A DNA stretch of 64,000 nt from Penelope pileata (lineage: Eukaryota > Chordata > Aves > Galliformes > Cracidae). Shown piece after piece: positions 49,701 to 62,217 of this stretch. The DNA lies in assembly GCA_013396635.1 (NCBI GenBank), contig WBMW01004158.1:78869-142868 (forward strand), in the 5' to 3' direction. How positions within the stretch are numbered: the stretch's first letter is position 1; each line of letters begins with the position of its first letter. Under the pieces are notes generated by a model. The model did not search any database. It worked only from the letters and a program-made list of their open reading frames with translations, and was not told the DNA's origin. The position numbers and the translations under genes were made by a program.

Positions 49701-52700
49701 CACAAATCCTTTTCTACATGTGTCTTTCAGTGATTCATATATAAATCCATATGTCAAAAATTACCTCTTAACATAAAATTAGCTTCATTTTGTAGCCACT
49801 AAGGGAAAAACTATTTGTAATAGTAAAATATTCCCAGAAATAAGAAGCATGGGGGATTGGGAACATGACAGTATAATTATTTATTCAGGTAATATTTTGT
49901 TGATGAGATGAATGAAGAAATACTTGATTGGAAATGGCTGATTAACAAGACAAATCTGGTATATCTAGAAGTGTGTCCTTGAAGCAGGAAGATTTTGAGG
50001 TTTAACTCCTTTCTTTTTCATATCTGCTTCATAGAGAAGACATTTTAACTCCCAAATATACAAAAATACCCCTAAATGAGAATTATGTCATATTACATTC
50101 ATAAGTGCATTCTTCTTGGCTTTATAGGGCTAAAAAGTAGAAAAGATAGATCTCATGATTGTCGTTAAGCATGTTGGTAAAAATAGTTGAAAAAACATGT
50201 CGAAATGTTTAGAGAAGAGCTCACTAATCAAACTGGGTTTTGCTTGTATTACTACTGCCTCAGGACCCATGTCAAAGCTTGCTTATGTAAAAATTATTCT
50301 AATCTGTTTAATTTTTGTCTTTTCATAATGCTTGAGCACCAGTGGATAAGCACACGTTAAAAAAAACCCAAATAGTTGCAAAGATGGTTCTCTGTAACAG
50401 GTTTTTGTTGTGTTTTATTTTAAAGTCCTAGTCATGCTAAGGTACCGGAAACTAGTTCTGGAGATACTGTGTCCTTGTGTAGGACTGCACTGTAGCTTGG
50501 AAGTGTGACTGACATGCACACAGATGTTCCTAGGCTAGTTTTTGTACATCTATTTCAGGGGCCAGTACGTTGGAAACACTGGTGACTTGAGCTTAACCCC
50601 TAGTTTAGATGTGTGCATGATCAAGTTCGTGCCTGTGCTCTTATTGATACCTGTGCTACCCAGAGTAGAGCTGTACTGGTATCGGTGCAGCACTGAAAAG
50701 AAAAATCAGGGAAATACTGCCTTAACCAGCTTGTGTAGGAGATTTCCAATGGGAAAAAAAGGAGAAAGGAACAGTTTTACTGCTGTTTTTGAAAAAGTCC
50801 CACAGTAGCTGCAGCCACAGAATTGTCTGAGCATTTTCCTGTGTAAACAGGCCCTGCCTTCTGTTTGCAGGGTGTAGGTGTGCAGCCTTTTTGCCATGTT
50901 CCTGAGACTTTGGTCAGGGCATGTTGTAGATAAGAAACTGATGATCCTGTGTCTTACATCTACCCTGTAAATTTTGAGTCATTTTCAGCTTAATTTGTGA
51001 GTATTTATGGAATGAGGAATGGCAATATTTGTTTTATAACTTACACTGAAGTGACTTCTCTACTGTTCATTAGTTGTGCATGTTTACACAAAGAGACGAG
51101 GAGGGTGATGTTGAGACTTGGGATAGTCTCACTATACCCAGCGACAGAAGTGGTGAAGCCACAAATGAGATTAGGACTGAGACAATGATTAAAAGAGTTT
51201 CTCTTTAAAAAAAGAATAAAAATGAAAGAGCTTGTTTTATAGAATGAAGTTAAACTTGCAGGTTCCTTGCTGGTGATGTTTTAGGTCTAGACTGGTATTC
51301 TGTTTAAGTGACCATAAGCATTTATTCTTTTCCTGGCACATAGAATATTTGTATGCACACTCAGCGGTTTATGAGTAAGTATTTACCAGAAACTTGTGGT
51401 GTGCTGTATACGTTTCTGTAGAAGTAGAAACATCTTTTCACGTTACTTGTTTTGAGGAAATTTAACAGAAAAAGTAGGAAATTATTTCTAAATAATGTAT
51501 ATTTGATGTTATGTGAAATTTTCTGTATGGGAAAAAAAGAAGATCAGAAATAGACCTGGCACACACAGACATGAATATTTTAAGTTTCTGTTTTGATTCT
51601 GCATAATGTGTATTTTTCAACTGTCAACTTTCCAGTTTCCTTTAAAGGCATGAGCATTCTTTTAATTATGAGCTGGCTGCTCATGGCATTCCCTGAAACA
51701 CTTGCTCAGCTGCTTCCTAGCTCTGGATCAATAACTTCATAGATAATTAAACTAACCACCTCCTAAACATAGATGTCTCCTTCTGTATACTTTACACTTC
51801 TACCCTCCCACTCATCCTTTTTGACAGCCTCTGGCTATGCTAATCTGCCAAGTTGAATATTAATACTTCAGTGCCAGAATGCCTGGCCTTAGCCAGTGAA
51901 TGATCCCGTGCAAACAGCTGCGCAGCAGGCATTGTAACTTCATAGCTTGAAATGTGGGGACATATTTATTTATCCTAAATATAACTGACAGCAATAGAAA
52001 TGCATTTTAAAAAATTACACTTAAATATCAACCCAGTTGTTGTTGTTATGATAGTTTGCTCAAATTTATTATTCTAGTGGTTCCAAAATATTTTCAGAAC
52101 TGTAAAACAAGCATACACTGACAATATTTTTTACCTTCAGAGACAATATAAAACTTGTGGTTTACATTAAATCTCAACTAGATGACTGTCACAAAGGCAT
52201 AACCTTGAACAGCTAGGCCAATCTGAAAGTTGTAAACTTAATTGTGATGCATGACAGCGTTCTGCAGAAGCATGTATTAAGATGGTAGAAAAGATGTAGT
52301 CTTCACTTAGATGAATAAGTATATTCATGGTTTAATGGTTTTGATCTTACCATCTCAGTTAGTGTGCTTGTTAAATATATTCATAATTCTTCCTAAATTG
52401 TGTTATCAGCCTTTCTGTATTAAGTTGCATTTTCTCTATGGACACTTCTAGTGGAAGATAAAGCAGGTATATTCCCGCTTAAGGAAATTTGTGTTGATGT
52501 TTGATTAATGATGTTCAGTTACGTTGTCCTGTGTTGCCTCAAACAAAAATGGACTCGGAGTTTCTCTGTTAAAGATATAGAGATGTTAAGAACAAGGAAC
52601 TAGATAAATCTCTGAAGGGGTCACTTAAAAGAATCTGTTTAATAATTTCCTGTTTCATAGGTCTTTTGGTTATGTTTTGGAAGAATGTACAAGTTAACAA

Positions 52701-55700
52701 TGTTAACATCTGTAAATTATCCTGAAATTTAATAGGCTTTTATCTGTGTACGTACAAGTTTGCATAGAGTACTTGAAGGGTTTGTTTACTGTTTGTAAAA
52801 AAGACGCACTAATGGGATAATATTTTCAAAGGTCAGTATCTCTTCTACAGGAAATCATGCTTGGTTTCTCTGTAAAACTTTGGTTAAAACAAATTGGATT
52901 AGTTAATTATGGTCCATGATGAAAGACTTGGTAGCTCTTGAATTGTTGTCTTAATATTTAGAAGGAAAAATAACCAATGAGACTTTGTATAACTTAGCAA
53001 GAAATTATGATTTAGAAAATAGGGGGAACGTATTTTTGATAAAGTCAGTATGTGTATACAAGGTAGGATTTTTGTTTGCTTGTTTGTTTTTTAATATAGA
53101 GCTGTCCCAAAAACATTCAGGAACAAATCACCACAATAAAAGGAAAATGTTTCAAATGTTTAAAAACAATGTATTCCAATTCCTCTGCTGCATCTTTTTC
53201 AGAAGCAGTGGAATGCTTTTTAATATTCCAGAACACTGAAACTGATACAAAATTAATTTTTATAAATTTTCCTATGAATAAATTTTAGAACATTCAATTT
53301 TTATATGATTATTCTAATATGATAATTGTATGGCTGTGGCGAACTTTAATTTTAATCAATTAAAATTAAATCTTAATGCATTTATTTGGACATGAACTGG
53401 GGGGAGTGTGAAGGGGGAGAATCAGTTTTGTCTGTGACAGCATCCTCAATTTGCTCATCCCTTCAACTCTTCTTTCTTCCTCTGAAACTTCCTACCAAAC
53501 CACATTGAAGTAAAACCTTAGTCAAAGAATGAATTTTTAGACGCCTTTTTTCTACCCTAATTAATTTTATTGAAACAGTTGAGAAGTGTCTAATGAATAA
53601 GTAACTCTGTCTCAAGTGGTAGCAACATTTCATAATCTTGTAAGAATGTGCAGTGAAACATTCTTGTGATTCTCAATATACTACACGTTAAAGGAAGACA
53701 ATATATTAAATGAAAATTGAATTAATTAATGCCTTTACAAATCTTTCTTCTACACTGTACTAGTAAAAGTCAGTAAATATTTACAGAGTGCTGATGTTAC
53801 AACTCTGCCATTACACTACCAATGCCCACATATGGCTGAATATGTTCAGATAAAGAGATTTTACCTTAGATCACTGCATTTCAGCATGGCAGTATAAGCA
53901 CATTGTTAAAGAGGAAGGTATTTGGTCAGAGTAGGGATTCCCAAGCTCATCCCAAGTAGGCTGTGTTCTTGCTGCTGACCATGCTCCTGCTTGCTGTGGA
54001 CCCACTGTGTCTATCTTGACTGGTTTAATGGGCTTGGACTCCCTTACCTTGCCGCTGTGTAACCTGCACCTTGAAATAATTTGCTCAGCGGATTTCATTG
54101 GCACAGTTGTCCACTGCATTCTTTGCCTTGCATTTAATTTTGGGAATGAGTAGCTGAGAAGGCAGTTTTGTTATGAAAATCCCAGTGTACTAGTATGACC
54201 AGCAGTAGCAGTTGGAGCAGCCGAACACATTTTAAAGCAGCCCTAGGGCTAGAAAAGGATTATATCACTTGTTGAATCAATAACTGGAGTAGAAAAACAT
54301 AATTGATAGTTTTTTTTATAGTTCTGTTTGTTTTTGGCCTTCTTTCGTCCTCTGCCATTATTTTTTAACCTCACTTGTGCTAGTGATTTTACTATAAATT
54401 TCTATGACAGCATATAGATTAGGATTAGGCATTTAAATGTTAAAATTAATGGCAACCTCATATAAGATGCCTTGCACAACCTTTTCTAGTTTGTAGGCTC
54501 TATATCGGAGTTTGTTTTCTTCATTCCCCTTGTCCCATATTTAAAAATCTGATTAGATGTTATTTTTTTTCCATTACGAACGGTTCCATCTGTATATACA
54601 GCTTTGGGATTTGGGGAATTTGTAGTATTCAAGAGGAGTTAGCTAAACTGCTCAATTTTCTTCTTACTATGGATTAACTGCTTCTTTAAGGACTTAATTT
54701 AACCCGTTTGGACACATAAACAATAGTGTAACATTTTTCAGACTACCATGCCAGTTACTCAATACCTTTCTACATGAAGTCTCCTTTACTAATGGAAATA
54801 CTACTTTCCTTAGTAATGGAGAAATTACAGAAATCTATTATTAATTCAGAAGATGATGAGTTAGGACAGTAAAGTCAATTTACTTAGGAAGGTAGCTCTA
54901 CTGAAATGTTTAGTCTGAGATACAGATAGGGCAAAACTCAACTATTCTTTGTGATGGGGCAATTTTTGCTTACTCTCTTTGTGCCAGGAATAATTAGTGG
55001 GTCTCAGCATTTTCACTCTCCCTTCCTAGACTGGGCAGCAAGTGTTTCTGCATTGAAGAAACTCAAGAGCATGTTAACAATTCCCCAGATTTTTTGGCAG
55101 TCAAGTACTATCACTTCATACTGAGTCACTGGAGAAGGCTTCTAGGAGCCCTCTTAGGAGTTGCTTAGGACTTAGGGCTTCATTTATGTCCTGCAGCTCC
55201 TGGTACCCACTGTGTGGCCCCTGCCTTCTTCCTTTCTTTCTCAGACAATGACCCCACACTGGTTCTCAGTCACTTTAACCCCCTGTAATGATAGCTTGGT
55301 GGACACCAAACTGGTACAAGGCAGCAGGGGAGTGGCCTGCATTGAAACCAAAAGATATAGTCCTTGACGTCTTTCCTGTTGGTCCCCAGAACCAGAAAAG
55401 AACAGAAGGAGAAACAAGTGGACTATTTTCAACTCGTTTAGTCCCAAATCTGAGTGGCCTCATGGCCTTGTGAGTAGGAGGCCTGAAGGAGGCTCAGGGC
55501 AAGAGCCTCTGTGCAGGCTGAAGAAGTCTTGCCCCTTGTAAAGGTCCTAGGACTTTAGAGAACATTTGTTGCTATTATACTGTGTGCTCATGTGCACGTT
55601 ATCTTTTGCTTGCCAATGTTTGTCAGCATCTCCCAGTTGCCACTGCAGTATGTTGTTCTAAGCATGCAATTGTTTTAGAACTGCATGCAAGGTGTGCATT

Positions 55701-55821
55701 GCATTTTTATCAGTGATATGCAAATATTTTCTTATGGTTTCAGTGTGAATTTATGCACAGGCACCTATATAGATACTTCTCTCTTTCTACATTTTTAAAT
55801 CCAGATTGGCATTAACATGAA
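46782..55821. other. A+T-rich DNA without mobile elements
   Basis: About 9 kb holding an A-run with single C interruptions (about 47061-47085) and a 26-base near-perfect palindrome at 53345-53370. An 83-codon-scale minus-strand frame at 53871-54119 is discussed in the findings. Overlapping open frames occur on both strands at 55241-55473 without a clear coding signature. No recognisable gene, RNA or repeat family. Confidence 0.5.
53345..53370. repeat. Perfect 12-base inverted repeat (hairpin)
   Basis: Arms TTTAATTTTAAT and ATTAAAATTAAA are exact reverse complements separated by two bases. The structure could extrude as a cruciform or form an RNA hairpin, but A/T-only arms are weakly stable. 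No transposon ends or target duplications were seen around it. Confidence 0.9.
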
Positions 55822-55955
55822 AGCCAGGCTGGATGGGGCTTTGGGCAACCTGGTCTAGTGGGAGGTGTCCTTGCCCATGGCAGGAGGATTGGAACAAGAT
55901 GACCTCTAAGGTCCCTTCCAACCTGAACCATTCTATGATTCTATGTGATTCTGTG
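55822..55955 (+). mobile_element. CR1 LINE, 3' end
   Basis: About 134 bases: the last codons of ORF2 (GGCAACCTGGTC then TAG, encoding GNLV and a stop), the short 3' untranslated region with CTTGCCCATGGCAGG and GGTCCCTTCCAACCTG, and the terminal CATTCTATGATTCTATG repeat. It closely matches the 3' end of the minus-strand copy at 59.2-61.0 kb, so both come from the same subfamily. Severely 5'-truncated. Confidence 0.93.
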
Positions 55956-57467
55956 AATAGAGAGTTTATTTGAGAAGGGCTTCAGTTTTGCGAGGAAAGA
56001 ACAATGCTGCAGTGGCAACACTTTTCTTTGTCCACTGGCTGGATTGTGTCTGTCTTTCATCAGTGGATTGTGGTGTCAGTGCCATAGAAGTTACCTGGTG
56101 TAAAACTTACTATTCTTATTTCATGCAAAATGAATTTGTATTGAATTTGTGGAGCAGTTCTGGTAGCATAGAACTCAGAAAATTATTTGTTTTTGACATT
56201 TTCAGAGTGTTATGTGTTCAAATTGTTAGATTTTATTTATGAAAAAAAAACATAGAAAACCAGATCTTATTTAGTGAAAAGCAGCATTTGCAGTATGGTG
56301 GAATTCTTTATGAAAAAAGATTTGAAACTGATTTAAAATTTATTGATCAATGTTGAAAATATAGTTTGAAAGCTGTCTGTGTTTGTAAAGTTAACTTTTC
56401 AGAGGTATGAAGTTCAAACCGCGTAAGTTTAAATATTTAGTGTTGAGAATGGAAGTTAATGCACTTTCTATGAGAAACATTTTAACCCAAATTATAAGCA
56501 CAGTGAGTTATTGCAGCATTCATATGGGTAATTCGTATTCTATTTATGTGATTAATTAATTCTTGTTATGATCCAATGAACTGTAAGACGCTAAAACCAA
56601 GGAAAAATACTTTGTTTATTAAAGTAGATTATTTAAATACACTAGTTTAATTGAAGTAAGAAATTACTTGCATATCCTGCAAGTATTATAATTTAGTTGA
56701 TCATGCTGTTTTGATCTGTTACTCTTGAGAATATGTTTGTATGTTTGTTAAATTGTTAATGACTTGTTCAGATGTCAGAGTGCATTGACATGGAATAGTG
56801 AAATTGTTGCAAATTGAGGTGGGAAAACAAAGATCCTCCAAAGCTTGTCAAATGCAAGTACAAAGTTAGAAAATGGAGTTGATTAATGATGCACGCACAG
56901 TATTTGTCAAACATTAAAAAAAAATAAAAAAATAAAAAATCCATGACATTTGTGGATGTTTATTTAAACTGAAAATTAATTTTGAAAATATTTCTGCAAC
57001 TGTAGATGTTAGCCTCTCACTGGAACTTCAGGGTGCTACGGTTACTCAAAGTAACTGTGATAATATAACTTGCCTTCTTTTAACAAATTTTGAGCTCACT
57101 TGCTCAACAAATCCTAGTTTTGTAAAACTCAAAAAATTAGTTTTGAAAGGCGTGATGATTTCTGGAAATCTTTTGATTTATTTGCTTTACCATAGCTGTC
57201 TTTTGTTTTGCTTTTGTATTTACATAACACTTTCCAAAGAGATGATTTTTTTTCCTTTCTTTCTAGTTACAGTACTTGAATGTTAGCATTGCTTTCTTAG
57301 CCAGCCTTTTTTTTTTTTAAAAAACATAAGATGTTTTTCATCGAAAACTTTACATTGTAGCTCAAAGCTGCAATTGTGTGGCTGAGAAAATCTACATAAA
57401 TATATATAGCTATCATTATGATGAAAAAAATTGCAATACAACTAAGATGACTTCATTTAAAGTTAAT
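55956..57467. other. A+T-rich spacer between CR1 copies
   Basis: Very A+T-rich with an A-rich simple run at 56914-56940. A short splice-bounded segment at about 56402-56421 is only 20 bases and is not called. Nothing else recognised. Confidence 0.55.
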
Positions 57468-58080
57468 TGATTTGGGGGTGGGTTGCTGGTAGTCTAAACA
57501 TGAGCCAGATGTGTGCCCTGGTGATGCTGAAGTCTAACAGCATCCTGGGTTATGTCAACAGAAGCATAGCCTGTAGATTGAGAGAAGTGATTGCTTCCCA
57601 TTTTTTGGCACTTGTGTGCGGAATATTCCATGTGTGGAATACTGTGTCTGTTTTTGACCCCCATAGTACAATGAGAGTGTTGACAAACTTGAGTGAATCC
57701 AGTGGACAGCCAAAAAGGTCAGGGTATTGGAGCATATAAGGAAGAATAAGAGGGAACTGGACCTGCTTATCTTGCAGAAGAGGCAGCTTCAGTGGGACAT
57801 CACAGCAGATGTGTGGTGGATGAATGAGAGAGAGCAGTCATAAATTAAAGCATGGAGTTTCCAAATCTCAGAGGAAAAGGCAAATAAAAATCACTATGTA
57901 GATAATTAAATACTAGAGTTGGTTGCCTGGAGAGGCTGTGAAATCTCCATTCTTGGAAATTGTGAGAACAAGCTGGATGAAGCCTGAGAAGCCTAGTGTG
58001 AATTCTGTTGTCTCTGCTTTGAGCAGAGCATTGAACAAATAGCCTTCTGAGGTCCTTTGCATCCTGAAGGATATTGTGGT
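57468..58080 (+). mobile_element. CR1 LINE fragment, old and degraded
   Basis: Starts with the CR1 region corresponding to LNMSQMCALVML and SNSILGYVNRSIA, then a diverged version of the LVRPHLEYCVQFW block (reading NTVSVFDPH) and a 3' part with GGTTGCCTGGAGAGGCTGTG and GAGGTCCTTTGCATCCTG. The many substitutions and indels show it is older than the 59-61 kb copy. The right boundary is approximate because the terminal octamer repeat has decayed. Plus strand, 5'-truncated, no coding capacity. Confidence 0.85.
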
Positions 58081-59214
58081 AGTATGAAATGCTCTGAGCA
58101 ATAAATGCAATGCAGGACATGCTACTGTGCAAGGATGGTAAACTGCTGAGAAAGATTTGGTGCAGAGCTATGAAAAGTCATTAAAGCAAATTAATTCGTA
58201 GAATGTGTGCAAATTGAGGAAATTTGAAGGAAGTGTTCTGAATGCAGAAGATAGTTTCCATATGAAATATAGCTATTTACAAAATAGCTTTACCTGGTCA
58301 CTGCCAGGTTTTATATAAACTACCTCCAAATTCCACTCCAAGTGTTTCCTGTCTTCCATTCTCTAGAGCAAGGAATGCTTTTACCTTTAAATGCCATACT
58401 TATGTGTATTTGAATTATTTTTATTTATTTTCCTTGGTGTCCTTCCTAAGTTTTTGACGTTTCTGTTTCTGGTAATCAACCAAGTGGCATCTTGAAATAA
58501 AGCAGCTCTCTGTATGCCTGACTGCCACTGTGGTCAGGCTGCTTACGTTCTGATGTTCTGACAGACATCGTCTGGATACTTAGAGAAATTTATTCACATG
58601 TCTCTATGTAATGGTGTGGTGGGGATTATCATTGTACAGTTCTTCCCTTTCCTGATATTTCCTACTGTATTTAAAGAGCTTTATATCCATGTTTAACTTT
58701 TTTCCATCAAGCTGTATCTTTTAATATATTATTCTTCAAATTTGTTCTAAAACTTTACATATGTAATCATAAGAGTCTATAGAGCCCACATCACTTTTAT
58801 CCTTCCCTCTTAAAGCAGACATGAGATTTTTTGTTTGTTTTTTGCTCAGTGTTTGGGTTAGTCTTGACAGGTTGGTTATTTAAATACTTTGCTGTCATCC
58901 CTGTGAACTCATGCCCCTATTCTTTCAGAATTCTGGAGTAAAAACGATCATGTTTCCTCAGATAAAGTTAGTTTTTCTCTTAATGATCTGCTTCCTCTGT
59001 GGGCAGTTGTATTTCCAGGTCTGTACTGTCATGTCAAATGTGTTTTGTTTGTTTGTTTAACCCCTTGTTCAAGGTCATTCTTTTTATATGGAAATAATAA
59101 AAAGAAATGGCTCAAAAACTAGGGTTATGGTCAGATTAATAAATACTGTCTTTTTATTTCACAGCTCCCTTTCTATTTACATGGCTGTTCTGATCCTTGC
59201 AGCAGTGGACGTAT
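58081..59214. other. Spacer between CR1 copies
   Basis: A+T-rich sequence with no recognised gene or repeat family. It ends where the 3' tail of the minus-strand CR1 begins. Confidence 0.55.
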
Positions 59215-60985
59215 TATCATAGACTCATAGAATGGTTCAGGTTGGAAGGGACCTTAGAGATCATCTTGTTCCAACCCCCCTGTCATGGGCAAGGACATCT
59301 CCCATTAGACCAGGTTGCCCAAAGCCCCATCCAGCCTGGCTTTGAATACTTCCAGGGAGGGGGCATCCACAACTTCTCTGGGCAACCTGTTCCAGTGTCC
59401 CACCACCCTCACAGTGAAGAATTTCCTCCTTATATCAAGTCTAAATCTACCCTCTTTCAGTTTATAGCCGTTACCCCTTGTCCTGTCATTACCTGTCCTT
59501 GTAAAAAGCCCCTCCCCAGCTTTCCTGTAGGCCCCCTTCAGGTACTGGAAGGCTGCTATCAGGTCCCCCTGCAGCCTTCTCTTCTCCAGGCTGAATAGTC
59601 CTAACTCTCTCAGCCTGTCCTCATGGGGGAGGTGCTCCAGCCCTCTGATCATCCTCGTGGCCCTCCTCTGGACCCGCTCCAACAGCTCCACATCCTTCTT
59701 GTGTTGGGGGCCCCAGAACTGGACACAATACTCCAGGTGAGGTCTCACGAGAGCAGAGTAGAGGGGCAGAATCACCTCCCTCGACCTGCTGGCCACGCTT
59801 CTCTTGATGCAGCCCAGGATGCGGTTGGCCTTCTGGGCTGCAAGCGCACACTGCCGGCTCATGTTGAGTTTCTCATCAACACACACCCCCAAGTCCCTCT
59901 CCTCAGGGCTACTCTCAAGCCATTCTCCGCCCAGCCTGTATGTGTACTTGGGATTGCTCCGACCCAGGTGCAGGACCTTGCACTTGGCTTTGTTGAACTT
60001 CATGAGGTTGGCATGGGCCCACCTCTCAAGCCTGTCCAGGTCCCTCTGGATGGCATCCCTTCCCTCTGGCGTGTCGACTGCACCACACAGCTTGGCATCA
60101 TCTGCAAACTTGCTGAGGGTGCATTCGATCCCACTGTCCATGTCACCGACAAAGATGTTAAACAGCACTGGTCCCAGTACCGATCCCTGAGGAACACCAC
60201 TCGTCACTGGTCTCCATTCAGACACTGAGCCATTGACCGCCACTCTCTGAGTGCGGCCATCCAGCCAGTTCCTTATCCAGCGAGTGGTTCGTCCATCAAA
60301 CCCATATTTATCCAGTTTATCAACCAGGATGCTGTGCGGGACAGTGTCAAACGCCTTGCACAAGTCCAGGTAGATGACGTCGGTTGCTCTCCCTTTATCC
60401 ACTGTTGCTGTGACTCCATCATAGAAGGCCACCAGGTTTGTCAGGCACGATTTGCCCTTGGTGAAGCCATGTTGGTTGCCGCCAATCACCTCCTCTCGAT
60501 TTTCCATGTGCCTTAGTAGAGCCTTCAGGAGGATCTGCTCCATGATCTTGCCAGGCACAGAGGTGAGACTGACCGGCCTGTAGTTTCCAGGATCTTCTTT
60601 TTTCCCCTTCTTGAAAATGGGGGTTATGTTCCCCCTTTTTCAGTCAGTGGGAACTTCATCAGACTGCCATGACCTTTCAAATATGATGGATAGTGTCTTG
60701 GCAACTTCATCCGCCAGTTCCTTCAGGACCCGTGGATGAATCTCATCAGGCCCCATGGACTTGTATACCTTCAGGTTCTTTAGGTGGTCTCAAACCTGAT
60801 CTTCACTGACAGTGGGCAGTTCTTCCTTCTCCCACTTCTTACCTTCTCTTTCTGCAATTTGGGTGGTGTGTCTAGAGCCTTTGCCAGTGAAGACTGAGGC
60901 AAAGAAGTCATTCATCACTTCAGCCTTCTCCACATCCTTCGTGACCAGGTCTCCAGTTTCCTTCTGGAGAGGACCCACACTGGGT
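59215..60985 (-). mobile_element. CR1 LINE, 1.8-kb copy with reverse transcriptase region
   Basis: Best-preserved mobile element in the window. On the minus strand it runs from a 5' truncation near 60985 through most of the ORF2 reverse-transcriptase domain and C-terminal region to a complete 3' untranslated region, ending in an (ATTCTATG)n-like tail at about 59219. CR1 elements move by target-primed reverse transcription and are usually 5'-truncated, and this copy fits that. The endonuclease region and ORF1 are absent. Its 3' end is nearly identical in type to the copy at 55.8 kb. Two in-frame stops (60790-60792 and 60640-60642) show it is dead. Confidence 0.97.
59305..60978 (-). pseudogene. 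CR1 ORF2 reverse transcriptase, truncated with two stops
   Basis: An RNA-directed DNA polymerase remnant of the CR1/LINE type. The first segment (60978-60793) contains the conserved NDFFASVF block. A TGA at 60792-60790 replaces the Arg codon expected before DHLKNL (CGA to TGA, a CpG transition). A second TGA at 60642-60640 replaces the Trp expected after VPTD. From 60639 to the TAA at 59305-59307 the frame is uninterrupted. Counting from the GTG at 60558 as residue 1, FTKGKSCLTNL is at 32-42, motif A with its Asp pair (DVIYLDLCKAFD) at 60-71, SGVPQGSVLGP at 120-130 and the catalytic FADD at 151-154 (bases 60097-60108). The C-terminal region with LVRPHLEYCVQFW and KKRRLQGDLI-like sequence follows. 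Catalytic residues are intact, but the protein lacks its N-terminus and endonuclease, so no active product is expected. Overlapping plus-strand frames are shadows. Confidence 0.95.
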
Positions 60986-61794
60986 GGTGGTGAGGAGCAA
61001 CTGTGAAGGAAAAGAATGACAATGAGGGAAAAAATAGGGGTGAAAAGGGAGTTGAGTTGTTCTGAATTGAAAAGGAGGAATCTGCTGGCTGGTGCCTATA
61101 GTTGATGTCGTGAAAACTTCAGTTACTGACTCACAGGAGTTATGCACTCAGTCTGGGCATTGTTAGGAAACAGCGGGACAGAATGGTCATCATTTAGCAG
61201 AACAGATGCTGAAGCTCAATTCTGGAAGCAGCATCACTGCAGTGCACCATTGTTGTCAGCATGTGTAGAAAGCTAGTGTTGTTCCTTAGTGCAGTTATTT
61301 TGCCTACTTCCAGTAGTTCGGTTACCTGGCGTGTGGATTTGCTTTCTCAGTAATTCCTGCATAACAGGCTAGATTGAATAATTTAAAAGAGAAGTAGTAC
61401 TTAGAATTTTTATATATATATATATATATAATTGTTGTACTCCTTAGTATGGGATATTTATTGCAAGGAAATGTTACTGGGTAAACTTAAGGGAGAAAGC
61501 AATTATTTTGACATACATCTCAAGTTACTTAACCTGACTTTATTGAACTTCTTGTGAAATCAATGTGTTCTGTATAAATTGGAAAATCCTCACCTAGATG
61601 TTGCTATGGATTCACTATTTGAATTGAACATTAGACAGGTGATAAGAAAGAGCAATATACAAAAGGCTCTATGTTGTAAAATACTGGAAATAAAGTTTGT
61701 TTACTGTATCAGGTTCATTTAATCCTTCTTTCAGTTCTTTGGTGACATTTCTGGTTTGATGGTGCCCAAGTACATTTTGTCTCCAGTGAGTGTT
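60986..61794. other. Spacer with TA microsatellite
   Basis: About 800 bases between two minus-strand CR1 copies. A (TA)n run lies at 61411-61431. Nothing else recognised. Confidence 0.6.
61411..61431. repeat. (TA)n microsatellite
   Basis: About ten TA units. Likely length-polymorphic. Confidence 0.9.
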
Positions 61795-61981
61795 CATAGA
61801 ATCATAGAATGGGTTAGGCTGGGAGGGACATTAAAGCCCATCCATTTCCAACCCCCTGCTGTAGGCAGGGTTGCCACTCACCAGATCAGGCTGCCCAGGG
61901 CCCATCCAATCTGGCCTTGAATGCCTCCAGGGATGGGGCACCCACAGCTCCCTGGGCAGCCTATGCCAGTGCCTCACCACA
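61795..61981 (-). mobile_element. CR1 LINE, 3' end
   Basis: Begins with the reverse complement of the CR1 tail (CATAGAATCATAGAATGGG) and continues through the 3' untranslated region to the end of ORF2 (GCCCATCCAATCTGGCCTTGAATGCCTCC-like sequence, given here in short parts: GGCCCATCC, CTTGAATGCC). About 187 bases, minus strand, truncated 5' near 61981. It resembles the 10.1-10.7 kb copy more than the adjacent 59-61 kb one, so it is an independent insertion. Confidence 0.93.
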
Positions 61982-62178
61982 CTATAGAAACGGTTCATTA
62001 GCATGAATCTGTTGATGATAATTTTTTTCAAACTCTGTCACAGAATTCATACTTGTACCTTGTATCTTATAATATCCTTACTGGAGAAAAGAAATTTAAG
62101 ATGTGCAATACATATGGTTCTCTTGGTTTGAAATGCTAGAAATTACTCTATACGTATGGTACTCAGTCTTTCTTTATT

Positions 62179-62180
62179 AA

Positions 62181-62216
<36 letters not shown>

Positions 62217-62217
62217 T
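62179..62217. repeat. (AAT)n microsatellite
   Basis: Twelve to thirteen uninterrupted AAT units. On the minus strand it gives a run of ATT codons that produces a spurious poly-isoleucine frame. Confidence 0.95.

Noticed and set aside
55241..55473. Open frames on both strands, up to 68 codons
   Set aside because: Short, mutually antisense, no motif, and only a weak donor (GTGAGT after CTT) on one side.
59623..60228. Plus-strand 201-codon frame and smaller neighbours opposite the CR1 reverse transcriptase
   Set aside because: Antisense shadow of the minus-strand ORF2, whose motifs are unmistakable.
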